A stretch of 64,000 nucleotides of DNA from Isoetes taiwanensis. Taxonomy: Eukaryota; Streptophyta; Lycopodiopsida; Isoetales; Isoetaceae. The notes below the pieces were generated by a model. It did no database searches. It was given only the letters and a program-made list of their open reading frames with translations, and was not told where the DNA came from. Both the position numbers and the translations under genes were made by a program. The stretch lies in the NCBI GenBank assembly GCA_021234155.1, contig JAJEKV010000062.1, positions 2,455,305 to 2,519,304 on the forward strand, written 5' to 3'. The first letter of the stretch is position 1; each line of letters starts with the position of its first letter. Positions 20,171 to 32,800 of this stretch are shown one piece after another.

Positions 20171-20674
20171 CTTATTGAGTACATTTACATATAGATGGGG
20201 TGAATTGGAGCGCAAGTTGGTGATCAAGTTAATGCTCAACTTAAGTTTTATTTCTAAGCAAAGGTCGAAGCAAAGATTAACAATGAAGGACCTAGAATAA
20301 TATATTCAAATGGAATAATCCTATTAAAACTCTAAGTGAATAGCAAGAAATCAAATATGCCCACAAAATGCCAAAGAATCTAACTAAATCTTAATGGAAT
20401 CTTGTGGTCTTGACCATCCTTTTAATGTGACACAAGCCTACCGTGAATTTATGATCTATATAAATACACGTCGTATGACATAAAAAGTACCATGACATGA
20501 TGTAGCTCCTCCTCCTCCTCTTCTCAAGTGTATATCTCTATAGAAATGCTACCATGTAGTATAACGTAAAAGGTACTATGCTCGTGCTTGAGCTTGTTCT
20601 TTATTTTTGGAACATAAATTTTGATGGTTCACTGGCAGATTTTGGCCATAAATTGATTTTATCTGGCTTTCTAG
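20171..20674. other. spacer, nothing recognised
   Basis: AT-rich non-coding sequence with a CTC/TCC run (20506-20525). Near 20450-20480 and 20550-20575 there are short similar phrases (CATGA..TAAAAAGTACCATG / ACG.AAAAGGTACTATG) that suggest a local duplication. Confidence 0.35.
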
Positions 20675-20892
20675 GTATATGCATGGGAGACGGAGGGCCC
20701 TACCATGGTGATGTAGTCGCCACGGGAGGGGAATTTTCGTATTTGCACGATGGGCACATCGTACAGATTCTGGGAGCATCACATAGTCTGGGGGAAACAA
20801 TGCACAGGGCTCTTGAATCTGAAACCTTCCCCTCAAGTGCTTTGGATGTAGCAAACTCCATTGAGGCTGCCATCCACATTTGCCAAGACTAG
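20675..20892 (+). CDS. unrecognised terminal exon
   Basis: After the acceptor-like TGGCTTTCTAG (ends 20674) the frame reads MGDGGPYHGDVVATGGEFSY, then LHDGHIVQILGASHSLGETM and HRALESETFPSSALDVANSI, ending EAAIHICQD with TAG at 20890-20892. Codon use and amino-acid make-up look like a genuine soluble protein and the frame is free of stops, but I do not recognise the family. The upstream 97 bp are also open, but hydrophobic and unlike the rest, so I favour an intron border. It may be the last exon of a gene whose earlier exons lie elsewhere, or a captured fragment. Confidence 0.45.
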
Positions 20893-21752
20893 CTGCAACA
20901 TGTTAGGCATCCATTTGTTAATGATGGGTTGCCTCAGACTTCATGAGATTCAGTTTACCACTGTAAGCATGTTGAAGGCATTGCCAAGTTGGTGATTTTG
21001 TTCATAAGTCTAGCATCTAAGTATTAGTTTTTGCACGTTCTATGCAGGATGTAGGTCAAGCAGTGACAAGAAAAGTAGACATATTGAGCCTGTTAGTTTA
21101 TGAAATTGCAAAAAAGATCTGATCCACTATACCCAGATCCCTGATGGTACAAATTTAGCATATGGGTGATTTTGTTCATAAATGTAGCATCTAAGAATTA
21201 GTTTCTGCACGTTCTATGCAGAATGTAGGTCAAGCAATATTTGAAGCACACTCTCTGGTGCTAGAAAGCATAACATTCAACATATTATCATCACGTATTC
21301 AGTATGTGCTTCATGTTCATAATGTCACAAGAAAAGTAGATATGATGAATTTGTTAGTTCATAAAACTACAGAAAAGATCTGATCCACTATGCACAGACT
21401 CGTCATGGTACAAATTTAGCATGTGATGGATTGCTTCAAAATTACAAACAACAAATGGCAAGAAAAAAGTCATCTATTAGTTCCATATATTTCTAGGATG
21501 TCGAAGTAGGCAGACGATTCTAAAACTTATGTTTAATCCATTTCCCGTCGAAGGGTTTTGTTTAAGCTTGACCCTACAATTCCTTTTCTGGCAATATGCA
21601 ATTTTGTCATAGCTTTATGAATGGCTCATGAAGACGGTTCCAATTATCGCATCACATACAATGGCTTGAATATTTTATTGTGTTATTTTTGTTATCTATC
21701 TTGCGATGTTGATTGTGCATAATCTTCTTTATGCTTCTATTAGAACTATTAA
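20893..21752. repeat. 174-bp tandem duplication with an insertion, in non-coding DNA
   Basis: Copy 1 at about 20991-21164 and copy 2 at about 21165-21426 share GGTGATTTTGTTCATAA, GCACGTTCTATGCAG.ATGT and GATCTGATCCACTAT. Copy 2 contains about 86 extra bases after GTCAAGCA. The remaining sequence up to the LTR at 21753 shows nothing else I can name. Confidence 0.85.
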
Positions 21753-22493
21753 TGTTAGATATAAGGGTAAGGTTAATATGATTAAAGAAAGATGCAAAAT
21801 CAAGGGCAAGATACATAGAGACAAGTTTGAGAACATCGATGGTTAGAAGGTTGATACAATGGTTTACGATAGAATGAAATGCATATGAATGCAGGGTTAA
21901 TTATAAAGGAGAACAATATGATATTTATAGTTAAAATTAAAGGGGTCGAACAGAATGCTATTGTGATCCTATAGCACAGGCGACCGAAGTGGGACTGATC
22001 CGGAACCGACTGCAAGCGGTTAGGATCGGATCCATAAATAAATCAAATTGTATGCCTGTGTATCGAGCTGATCGGAGGAGAATTCATTTGCAGGGGAATG
22101 GTTATTCCCAAGTGATCTATGCCTTTGAAATATTGGTCAATAGCATTGCTACTTGTATTGACTAAGTTCTAAAGTATTTATGCTACTTATATAACTTATG
22201 AATGTTAAGTTGTTTGCTTACACATTTTTTAGCATTGGTATCAGAGCTAGATGGCAACTAGACTTGGTTCCTCTTTACTCAATGGAGTTGAGATATTTCA
22301 AGGGGAAGCTGGATTTCAGGCATGGAAGGAAAGAATGAAGGATGTGCTGCTGGCTGAAGATCTGTGGGATCTAGTCATTGGAGAAAATATTGAAGAAGGT
22401 GAGGTGAGAACCACAATGAAGTGTCTGAATTATAGCAGAGAGTGGTCCGTAGGGCATGGCAAAAATATGGCAAAGTTGAGTAAACATCTCTAG
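21753..22493 (+). mobile_element. second Copia relic: one LTR, primer site and gag start
   Basis: The LTR appears to run from TGTTAGATATAAGG (21753) to TTTTTTAGCA (22234), 482 bp with TG...CA ends. The primer-binding site TGGTATCAGAGC follows at 22236-22247. Apart from the opening TGTTAGA, the LTR does not resemble that of the first element. No 3' LTR or pol was found downstream, so this is either a truncated element or one so decayed that it cannot be read by eye. The LTR start is inferred from the TG rule only. Confidence 0.75.
22251..22493 (+). pseudogene. Copia gag N-terminal fragment
   Basis: ATG 22251 opens MATRLGSSLLNGVEIFQGEA then GFQAWKERMKDVLLAEDLWD, homologous to gag of the first element (same FQ.WK and EDLWDLV motifs). 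It runs only to 22493 (80 codons), with the last 30 codons no longer like gag. The break makes it non-functional. Confidence 0.85.
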
Positions 22494-23655
22494 TTGTTGC
22501 CTAGTGTTATATGGGCAAGAAATATCATGAGACATGAGACATGAGCATAATTATGAACCATTGGTTAGAGAACCATAAAGGGGCGTTGACTAATATTAGG
22601 CCAAGGGGCACTTTTATAAAGGTGGGCCTTTCTGAATCAGAGCATGAATATATATCTTGAAAGTGACCTTTATTTGGAAAAAGGTGATGTATTATCTGTC
22701 ACATTAAGAAGGGAGACAATTAAGGTATGTAAGGAGGCGGGCGAACTGTTCTCACGGAGAGTTGGCGGCGAGAATATTGGAAAAGGTGATATTATTATCC
22801 CATGCATTAAGAAGGGGCAATTAAGATGCGTGAGGCGAGCAGACACATTCTACGGGGAGGTTGGGGCGGCCGAGGAAGCGATGGTGGACATGAATAGTGT
22901 CTTTTAGACAATGGGCAGGGGAATGCGGGACAAGAAAGGATGATGGGTGATCATTACGGCATCCAGGATCACAAAGATGATGATCACTGTGAGAATTCTG
23001 AGACGACAGTGGCTGATAGTTTGGAGACCGCGGGCGGTGATTTCGCGGTCGGGGGGAACGTGGAATGCGTGGTGAGATCGCTGCGGGAATCGAAAATCAG
23101 CGGCAAATCGCATCGTGCTCCAGCTCTAAAGATCTTGGCCAGTTGGACTAATTAGGACAATGGAGTTCTTGATTGAATACTGAGGAGGAGTGGTCCGGGC
23201 TGCTATTGGATTCTTGTTATTAGCCTATTCAAAGCCTTATGTTGAGTGATCATAAGGCTGAGGCATTTGTGATCAATCCTTCATCCCACTGCTAAAGTCG
23301 AAGTGCATGAAGTGAATATCTGAGATTAGCAACCCTTATGCATTTGATCTTTGGAAAGTGCGGAGACCGGCTTCGGATGAAGATTTGTAACTTGGAGAGG
23401 GGATTCTTCTTTTTCCCGATGAGGATTATCGATCTTTGCTTTCGGAAACTCTGGCAGATTAGCTAGAGATTGTTTGTTGAGCTTGAGATGCTTTGCCATA
23501 ACTCGTGGACGGTTGGGTGGTTAATGCGTGCTCTTCAATGTATTTGTATGTGATATATGATAGTGGATCATGTTCTACAATTTAAGATGATGTTATTCGG
23601 TTGAATAGTTTCACATAACGATGAATCATATCACAAATTCCGGAGATAGTATTGC
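22494..23655. other. unassigned sequence with a diverged tandem repeat
   Basis: Two diverged units at about 22675-22785 and 22788-22890 share GGAAAAAGGTGAT, CATTAAGAAGGG and a GGCGGCGAG-type GC-rich end. The segment 22930-23155 is GC-richer, with GATGATCACTG repeats. It may be further decayed retrotransposon sequence belonging to the relic at 21753, but I could not identify pol motifs. Confidence 0.4.
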
Positions 23656-23661
23656 TGGTGA

Positions 23662-23693
23662 GGGGAGGGAGGGAGGGAGGAGGGAGGGGCGGG
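23662..23693 (+). other. G-quadruplex motif
   Basis: The plus strand carries GGGGAGGGAGGGAGGGAGG followed by AGGGAGGGGCGGG: seven G-runs with 1-nt loops, a textbook G-quadruplex sequence. There is no gene next to it to suggest a role. Confidence 0.85.
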
Positions 23694-26600
23694 AAGGAAG
23701 GAAAGGATATTTTAATGTCCTGAGAGTGGCTATGAGATGGTGATACAATATAGCGGAAGTTTTCAAACACAAAAGAAAACCATAGAAACCACAGTACAAT
23801 GTGTCTCTACCTTGGGATGAAAAACCCCCATGTGGGAGGAAAAACCACTGTAGTAGGAGTTGAGAGCCCTATCTGGCTGGCTCAAATTCCTGTGTTGTGA
23901 GGACTCACGGCGGTGGAGACTTAGAGTGTAGGATGCGAGGCGGTGCAACCATTAGTGAAACCGGCCTGATTGATAATTACTATCTCGAGCATGCGAGATG
24001 AAGGCATGGCTTCTTTTCGGATGTGTGCATATCTTTGAGCATTCTATGAGAGCATGGTGGGCTGTCTTCAACTTCTCTGCATGTGACAACCTTGGCATAA
24101 TCTCTCATGCGAGTTCACACCTTCCCTCCATCTGTACCCCGGCGACTGTCTCAGTGCGAGATGGTGGGACCTGTTCTTATTAGGCTATAGCTCTGTTTCT
24201 TGGTAGAGATGTGTTGCTAAAAATCTTGGTGAGGGGCCATGTTGGCGGCAGTTAACTGCGTGTGGTAGTGCTTTCTGTTTGGGCTTTGCAAGAAGTGGGT
24301 GCATCCACGGAGAAGCCGACAACCAGCTAATTCAAATGCAGCTCGTTGGCGATATCGACATATCCATAATGTGTTGATAGTCATGGACCATCTTAGAACC
24401 ATCCCTACAATGCTCGCACACTCTCTTGAGCGTTGTGGCCTTATTATATCGCGAGCGGGGAGGAAGGCGTTGTGCATCCATTACGTAACCCTTATGGAAA
24501 TCACGCCAGGTGCTAGCGAATGTTGCGAGGGGCCAAAAGCAATCTCATATAACCGTCAGGATAAGGCACCATGTCCTTGAGTACACAAGGCGTATGTCGG
24601 AAATATACGTACCCTCTCTAGCTTATCCAAAGTACCCTTGCTAGCGGCTGAGACCTCTACCCATACATCATCACGGTTCCACGAGTGCTTGGAGCAATTA
24701 TTGCTTTGCGTGCCCAATGTGAGATCCTGTTATTTTATGCGGCTAATACGCATTGCATCTGGGACTTTCCATCCCTTGTGACCCTTCTTTCTACAGTCAT
24801 CCCATATGTTAGCGGAAATCGATTCGGTCTTAAAGGTCCTTACAACTTCCATCCTTTGTCCTCGTAATAGAAATGCAGGATATCATCTTTAGCAAAGCGA
24901 GTTAGCAACGATTTTGGCAGGATTTGGTATCATTCTATTATGTCCGCAGGGGGTGGCCGAGAGCATCAAATGTTCACATACTCCTAATTTGTATGGGACA
25001 ATAAGCCGGATCGATGCGCATAGAGCAACTGTTATCACGTATCGCCTAAACATGCGAAGACCCTACCTCCATGTTCTTGCATCCAGTCTCAACTTCGTCA
25101 ATATAGAGTCCAAAAAGCGTTGGAGATAACGAGGCATCCACAGTTGCTACCTATGGTCGCGTTCACCCGATTAGTGCAGCGAACAGCGTGGCATATATTA
25201 GTCATAAATGCGTGAGATGGCGATACGCAAATCTGTGGGACATGTAGCTCACGCAAAGCGTTGCCACAAGCAGTCGGGGGACATTATCATATGTTTTAAA
25301 ATCCGCGAAACAACAATGCAAGTCGCGTGGGTGCATTGCGGCTAGCTTCCATAAGGATTACGAGGTAAAATATGATCACTTTCATTGGGTGGGCGGTGAG
25401 CTTGCACATTGGCTGCGTGCTCGGTTTCCTCGGCCCATTAGCGTTAACTTCTTCTCCAGCCTTTCTTTAGAAGTTTTCGAGTAACGGGCTCACCATGATC
25501 ATCTGGTAGTTGGTGCGTCATCCACTGCTTCCCGTCTTATGAATAGGGTGACCTTACTGGCTCATCCATTCTGTGAGGAGGCTCTCTCACGATGGCGATT
25601 GATTATCCCTGTCAAAGGCGGAACAAGCTGGCCATTTCAGCGGCTTTCGGCACGAAGTCCACGCAAAGTCCTTTGCTTACCATTAGCAAGATGCCTAAGG
25701 CGGTGGATGTCCTCCTGCGAAGGCAGTGTTTCTCTGAAGGCGATGCAGTGCGTCGTGATTTGCTCTGGGGGTCATACAACTCCTCCAGCAGCTATCTCCA
25801 GTGCGAGGTAACATTGCGGGTGGTTGATGCCTCTTATCTTGACTGCTCTACACGAAAGGGCTTTTGGCCGGATCATCGATAGATCAAGCAATGGATTCGG
25901 GTTTTTGCAATGTGGCGATGCTTTTGGATTTCAAGTGCTTATGGTCCTAATGGCACATTTGGGGTTGTGGATCTAAGATGGTTATTGGTGACTCTTTAGA
26001 GCCTTATGTTGTCAAATCCGGGGTTTTGAGGAGGTGCGGTGTTCGCCATGAGGAGCTTTCTTCTGCCGCTTATTCAGCAGGCTGCTATGATAAGGCCTTC
26101 CTGACCATTCACACTTATCATGCAATGTATGAGGGCATCAATCCCACAGACTCCGCGTTCCGCGCCACCTCATATCTGCTTGCCGAATGGTTTCCGGGTG
26201 TATCCCAAACCACGAGGCCTTTGTCACGTAGCCGCATGCTGGGGGTACCTCAATCCAAAGAGTGACATAAAGTGGATGATGATGCGACAGAATCTCTTCA
26301 TCTCTTGTTCATGCACATGTGAAATCTCAAAACTTTGCTCGAGCAAGATGTATTATTGCTGATGAGATTTAAGTTCCACTATCATGTTTAAAATAAAAAT
26401 AAAACACCAAAGGATAATGGGACTACTACAGTCCAAAATTGTAGAATTGAAAAATTAATATAAAATTGAATTACTTAATGAGAGTTAAGAAGGCTGAAGT
26501 TTAAGGAAAGAAGATAATCCTAGCTATTTTTTCCAAAAGTGTAATGTATTGTTATAGATCTTGAAATTTCTTTGAGTTCCTATTACCAAAGATTTCCATG

Positions 26601-29600
26601 TGTTCTCATTGTCGGGCATTTTCGAGAGTTTGATCAAGCTGTCCACCTTGGTAAGAGCGTAGCTTAACAAGATTAGCATTGATAGCGGGAACAAGTCATT
26701 GAGAAGCGAGAACAAGGAATATTCCTCAAGATTCCTTTTTTTACAAAAGGGGTAAAACTTGAGTTAAAAAAAAAAAAAAGATGCATGAAATTGTATTTTG
26801 ACCCCCAAATGACTAATTTTTTTACTATGAAAGAATTGACTTTTTAAAGTGCTTTTTCTTAGCAAATAGGAGAATGTTTAACAAGTATGTTTAAGAGGAA
26901 ACTCTAATTTAGGAGGATAAAATGTTTAACAAAAATTGAAGTAGATGCATGGCGAAAGCCCGTAGTATTCTCAAAATTCCCGAAGATAGAATCTTCATAT
27001 TCACATACAAAATTCTGATCTTTTTCTAAGACTTCGGTTATGTGCAAAAGTGTGAGGAGTGAGAGAGGGATCCGGGGCGTCTTCATATTCATTTATGCCA
27101 TCGTCATCACCTTCACTTCTTTCCTTGTCATCAGAAGTCTTGATTATCTTCCTCATCACTATCAACAGACGATTGAAGCTTGTGTCACCACCTTCTTCAT
27201 CATCTTCTTAATTACAAGCTTTTTAGCAAATTGATAGTCTTAAAGTAGGCGTTGGCCGATTTCAATTTAAAATCCTTAGCACAAAATAGTCCGTCATTGG
27301 GTTATTTCGTCCCTACAACCCACCTTCTTGGACTTTCTCCCTTTTTCGCCCAGCTATGTTCGCTCATATCTGCCTTCAAAGCATTTTACGGCGGCGTGTT
27401 GCAAGCCAATGAATCTTGAGTTTAGTGACTAAGCCTTCCTCATAAGCGTGTCAAGCACTTTTTGCTATCGAATGGTGGAGCCTTTGTCATCCCTCCTCGG
27501 TCCGGGAAGAGCAAGTGCTTGCTGGTAATTTACGTGATATTACCTTGAGCTCATTCTAGCGTCTTGGTCAGGGTACGCCTTCGGTCCTCCTCGTCTTCTG
27601 CCGGAACAAATGTAGCAGCTGCTTGGACACGCTTGGTGTGGGGTTGATGGAGGTGTTAGGCCATTGAAATGGTTTGCACACGGCGTCTTAGAGCTATATG
27701 TTTGTACAACAATTTTACGTTAGAAGAAATTACTCCACCATCCAGATCTTCTTCTAAAAATTGCCAAAGCGCTGAGGAAATTCCATTTTCAATGGCTTTT
27801 AAGGATGACTAAAGGGTACTTTTCTTACATGGACTCCTTAGGATTTTTTGAGAGAAGTTGTTACATTACCTGCGGCTCTGTGAAGAGTGTGCGGAATATG
27901 TTTGAGGAAGCGTAATCCCTCTGGCTGGACTCCGGTCCTTGGTTGTGGTATACTTCTTCCCTGTAGAAGCTTTGGCCATCCTTCCAAGTAGAGGAGCTTG
28001 ATATGATCTTGAAGGTGAATCATTCAACTTGTTCCATGACTTGTTCTGTTTGAGCGTTGAGAAAACAAAACTCTCTAAAATCAGCGATCTCTTTAAGAGA
28101 TGCGACCGCTGGGTAAGTGTAAGAATCTTCTAATTCGAACTAAGAAGGAAGACAGAAAGCCTTCTTCCTTCTAAAGTACGAGAAAATCTCTTGAACATTT
28201 GGTCAATCGATCATGGAGTGTAGCCTCTGATGAAACCAAGGCTTCACTTTCTAAAGATCCTTTGGCTCACTAACTGTGTACGATGCGCCAAAAGAGTGTT
28301 TGATTCTTGTTCTCCCTTGTGAAGTATTGTCAGAGTTGCGGATAAAGCAGCGGTGTCAGTACTCTTGCACCATACGGACCTTGTTAAGAATTGTAATTGT
28401 GAGGTTGGTCACCATACAAGTTTGGATAAATCAAAAATACTTTGCACTAGACTTCCTTTGAAGGGCATAGCTCCCTACAAGTGGACTAACAAAAACATTC
28501 CTCTGGCACATCCTTAGGAATGTTCAAGAAATGTGGTGATTGTTTTGGTCCATTCCATCAATCACAACAGAGACATGTATTGCGATTGGGCGTTCAAAGG
28601 CTTTTTTTTCTATGCTTGTAAGAACTTTCTTCTCTGGCGCTTGTTGTTCGCAGGTAATAAGCAGGATTACATTTACCTGATATCATGCTAGAAGAAATCA
28701 GGTCAAAACATTTTCTACGAAACAAGTGAGATTGGAGAACATGAGCTTACTTCTTTTCGACCTCACGTCTTTAGGTTTCTCGTTGACTCTTTAATTACGC
28801 ACCTCGAACGAAAGCCGGACATTCTATGTTTTCTAGGAATTTTCACAGAAGCCCAAGATTCACTTTCCACGATGCGGTGAAGTGTGAGTAGAGATGTCGC
28901 GAGTCACAAGAATCTCTTTGTACTCATTAAAAACATCTTTTTGGTGATGTTATCGGTTCGTGATACATGTTCTAACGTTAGGTAGCTTCTCACATGTTTT
29001 ATACAAAAATATTTCTCCATCCATGACCGCGGCGGCGGGCATGCATGGTTACAACTCTTCTTGGTCCACAATGATCATCGATTCATGGATTTTTGTCAGT
29101 CTTTTGTGTATTCTAGACATTACGGTGGACCCTAAGCGTTGGACAACCATAAAAACATTTAAACCCAACTTCTTGACCCCGGTTAATGTAGTGCAAGAAG
29201 ATTGATGCTGATGCGGTCTTACATGATAAGCTAAGTAGGCATTACGGGTATGATGTCATGGAGCGTAGTTGTCTCTAGCGCACAAGTAATTTAGCCATAT
29301 TAAATCGTTGATGCAAACCTATTAGAGCAGCATTTAGTTCTCAAGTCTCACTCATTTTGTGTTCATCCATGGATTTCTTCTTCTACTTGGAGAGAACGCA
29401 TCCCTCAAACCAAAATCCACCTTAGTTTCTTTGAAGATTGTTGAGAACATGTAAATCTCTTTGTTCCACCGTTGGTGTCTTCATCTTCGGTAGAAACTTC
29501 TGGGGGTGACTTCCCTGTCACGAGTGAATGTGCTTTGGCGAGGAAAAGCAGACCACGTGAAGTTGTTCGAATAGGCGAGTGGGTAAAGGATGGTGATGGC

Positions 29601-30590
29601 CCATAAGAGGTTGTGGCATCGGTGTTCTTCCAATACCATCTTGAAAAGGAGTTCTTGCAAACATCTCGCTGCAGAAGCGGTTGGAGTGCAAAATCCGTGT
29701 CCTGGCAGATTTGTTTGTGTGAAGAGGAAATTATCTTTGGGCGTCGTCCTCATTTAGTGAAGTCTGGTGAGAGAAGTGTCTTGAATCTCACGATCGCCTG
29801 TGTTTTACTGTGTTCCTTGTATATTTTACCGAAGGCGAAACTACAAAAGGTAGCTTGTTCTTGACCACAACTGTTGTGGAAATACAGCAGAGTCAGGGAT
29901 GGAACAAAGGGTGGTGGCAACACCTTTCCGAGCGGTGGTGATTCTTTGGAAGGACTTGGAACAAAGGGTGGTGGCAACTTTGCTCCGGCCCCGGTGGTGA
30001 TTCTAACATCTCTGAGGACTTGGTGTGGTTGGAAGGGTGGTGGAAGTGCGGTATGTCTTTGGGCTTCGGTGTGTGTCTTGAGAAACAACAACGATGAAAG
30101 CGAGAAGGTAGAGTCGGAAAATCACCGGTCTTCGCTAAAATAGCGGTATTTAAGCGTGTCCTCAGAACGAGGCAACGAAACGGCTAAAGGTGGTAGAAGC
30201 TTGTTCGCAGGCGGTTAAGTCATCTTGACAAGCGCAAAATAGTAAAGATTTAAAACTTGCATGTCGCGAGAGCTTTTTTCTTATTCAAAGTGCGCCCACG
30301 TGAAATCTGAGTAGAAGTTCGATTACTAATCAAGTGAAAGTCAAAATAAAAGCTGATACGGAATACACAAAGAGTGAGGATAGTAAAACAAAAAGCGTAT
30401 TAGGATCATAGAAAAAGAGCAAAGGCGAAAATGATACCTTTAAAAGGAAATTTCGAGCGCCGATTCGCGTATTCGATCCACCACGAGCTCAAGTGCAGCG
30501 GCGCCCGGTATATGGATGTATATTGAGGCGTATTGGGTCATAGAAACCATGGGCAGTCGGTGAAAGTACAACGTCTGATCATTTACATGT
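23694..30590. other. about 6.9 kb of unassigned, probably old repetitive DNA
   Basis: I find no recognisable domain on either strand. Many short frames exist, none with a family motif. Base composition is more GC- and CpG-rich than in the first 22 kb. Points seen: an A14 run at 26767; a tandem repeat at about 29899-30003 in which GGAACAAAGGGTGGTGGCAA recurs with GGTGGTGATTCT (about 53-bp period); and scattered CT-rich runs. Deeply decayed retrotransposons are the likeliest content. Confidence 0.4.
29899..30003. repeat. degenerate 53-bp tandem repeat
   Basis: Two units containing GGAACAAAGGGTGGTGGCAA ... GGTGGTGATTCT, with a third partial unit GGAAGGGTGGTGGAAG at about 30030. In translation this gives GTKGGGN (plus) or LPPPFVPS (minus) repeats. 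Frames around it have no other support. Confidence 0.75.
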
Positions 30591-30599
30591 TGTTTTGCT

Positions 30600-32800
30600 G
30601 TCCGGGAATACACTTTTGCCTTCCTTCGAAGCCAGAAAGTGTGTCCGGCGGAATACTACCGCCTTCACTCGAGAAAAATGAAAGTGTCGAGAACTCACTG
30701 GAAATTCAATGAAAGCGAGAATATATTCCGGTCGCCCTTTCGAGAAAGCGAAAGTGTATTCGAATACACTTCGTGTTTAGGTTTAGGGGTTACATTTCCT
30801 TCGTTTTTAGTTGAATTTGAAACGTTCTTGCTGCGTTTTTGGCTTGTTTAGACCACTTTTTTTTGTCCAAGATTACTTGCGGTGCTTTTTTGACATTTTT
30901 GTCCTCTTTTGCCCTCTTTTTCCCTTTTGTAAAGCCATTTGTGATACGGAATAGTTCTTTTACCCTTTGTTTTTTCTAACAAGATTAGGTGTTTACACAA
31001 TTTACCTGAACATGTGTGTGGCTCTTGAAGCCTCTTAAAATCGTCAGAGAAACCGCACGAGGGAGAAGGGTTGAGGGAATCGAGATCTTTGCTATCTGAA
31101 ACTGCAAAACTCAATGGTTTTTACAAGGGGTATACGGAAAGTCTGACACCACGACTTTTCTACATGTGTAGACCACGGGCCAAAGATGCGATGTGGGGAA
31201 TTTGTCTGGGCACCATCTGTCAGAGTGAGGTGAGCTACAGGCTGACCGGTAAGGAGGAGATTGTCTTTTTCGGACATCTCAAGGGTTTATTCTGTTGATG
31301 AATCCTACCTTAGACTTGTGAAGATGAAATCCACATCCTCTTTATAGTATGTTTCTCACTAAATTGAACAAGAGGTGCTCTCTACCATCATTAATTGCGT
31401 TGAGCACAGCGGGGACTTTACCCCTGAGTGGAACAGGAAGAGGGAAGATCCGGGGAATTTGCTCGGAGTCCATCGCGATTAGGCCCCATCCAGGTGAGTT
31501 CATCCCGGGGTTGGAAGGCGACCACCTCCACCACAGTAAAGCGGAGACCGTAGTAGCTAAAGAACCTAAAAGAAAGAAAAGCAGTATCATTGGAAGCGAG
31601 AAGATGCTCGAGGATGTACACAAAGAAGAAGAGGGGAAAGGCAAAACACTGGCGTTGCCATCAAAGAAAAAAAAGTTGATAAGCAATGCGAGAAAATGGA
31701 AATAACTTGCACAAATTTGTTACAGGTGTCATTGTGCCGGAGTCCACCCGACTATGAAGCTTCTCAAAAATGAAGGCGGAGAAAAACGACGCCACTTCGC
31801 GAGGTTCGAAGATATATGCGGACCATCTAAGGAACCTCAAGGGCGAATCAGAACAGAATCCCAATGCACATGTAGCTCAATTGTTGTTCTTGTTGATAGA
31901 AAGAGCGATTACCTGACCTCTACTTGAGTCTGATAGAGAAAATACGGACACATATCGCGTATGTTTTGAGTGGAACCAGCTTTAAAACGGAGAGCAATTA
32001 TACAAGGAAAAAAATCACAGAGTGCTTATGCATTTCTACGTATGCTTTGTCTCTTTGTGGATTTCATTCTGTTTTGCCTCAATTATCGTGATTCATCTGA
32101 AGTCGATGCCTGTTATTGGTGTTAAGCGGGCATCACTCATTGGTCATGACAGGTGGTTTTGACTGGCGTTGGGGATGGCCGGGTAAGGTTACAAGCGTAT
32201 TCGAGAATAAGATTTAGTGTGCAACTAGCTTCCTAAGTTTTTTTAACTAATTTGTTTTGCAGTCACAGGAGCTTGAGCGAGAAATATTTAATATGTTTGG
32301 CCAGCGGTGAGCTAAAAGTAGAGAAAGGTGGCCGGGAGAGAAGAAGAAGCTGACTGACGTCCCAAAAGAAAAGAAATGACCATCCTTTATGCGAGGAGGG
32401 AGATCTTGAGGGTTCTTGACAAATTGTCAAACGGCTTACGCAAAGGTGGTGGACAAAGGAGTTCACACTTTTCGAAGAAATGTGAAGAGTTGCACAAGTA
32501 AGCATACAATTATTGCTGCCTTTTTTCGCATGAATTTATGGACCTTGGCCGATCTAGTGCTCTGAAATGCTTCGCACCCTCACGATGGAGGCGAAGTGTA
32601 TTCCAGAGAATACTGCCGTCTCTCTTCTTGTAGTGTAAAGTGTATTCGAATACCGCTTTACTCCCTTTAGTCCGGTAGCGTGTTACAGAATAATACACCT
32701 CTAACTTGTTGCGTTGTAGAAGTGTATTCGAGGAATACACTTCGCTTTCTTCTTTGCGGTTAAAGTGTGATACGGGAATACACGCCGCAACTAAGAAATA
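30600..32800. repeat. clusters of GTGTATTC...GAATACAC palindromes
   Basis: Two clusters. Near 30.6-30.8 kb: GGGAATACACTTTTGCC (30605), GCGGAATACTACCGCC (30640) and a perfect 20-bp palindrome AAGTGTATTCGAATACACTT (30752-30771). Near 32.58-32.79 kb: GCGAAGTGTATTCCAGAGAA (32591), AAAGTGTATTCGAATACCGC (32636), GAAGTGTATTC and GAATACACTTC around GAG (32719-32743), and AAAGTGTGATACGGGAATAC (32764). Each is often flanked by CGCC/GGCG. The DNA between the clusters (31.0-32.5 kb) holds no recognised gene; some moderately long frames there are on opposite strands over the same DNA and lack motifs. Confidence 0.75.

Noticed and set aside
29750-30143. Proline-rich (LPPPFVPS) or glycine-rich (GTKGGGN) protein
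   Set aside because: Follows from a degenerate 53-bp DNA repeat, both strands are open, and nothing outside the repeat supports a gene.
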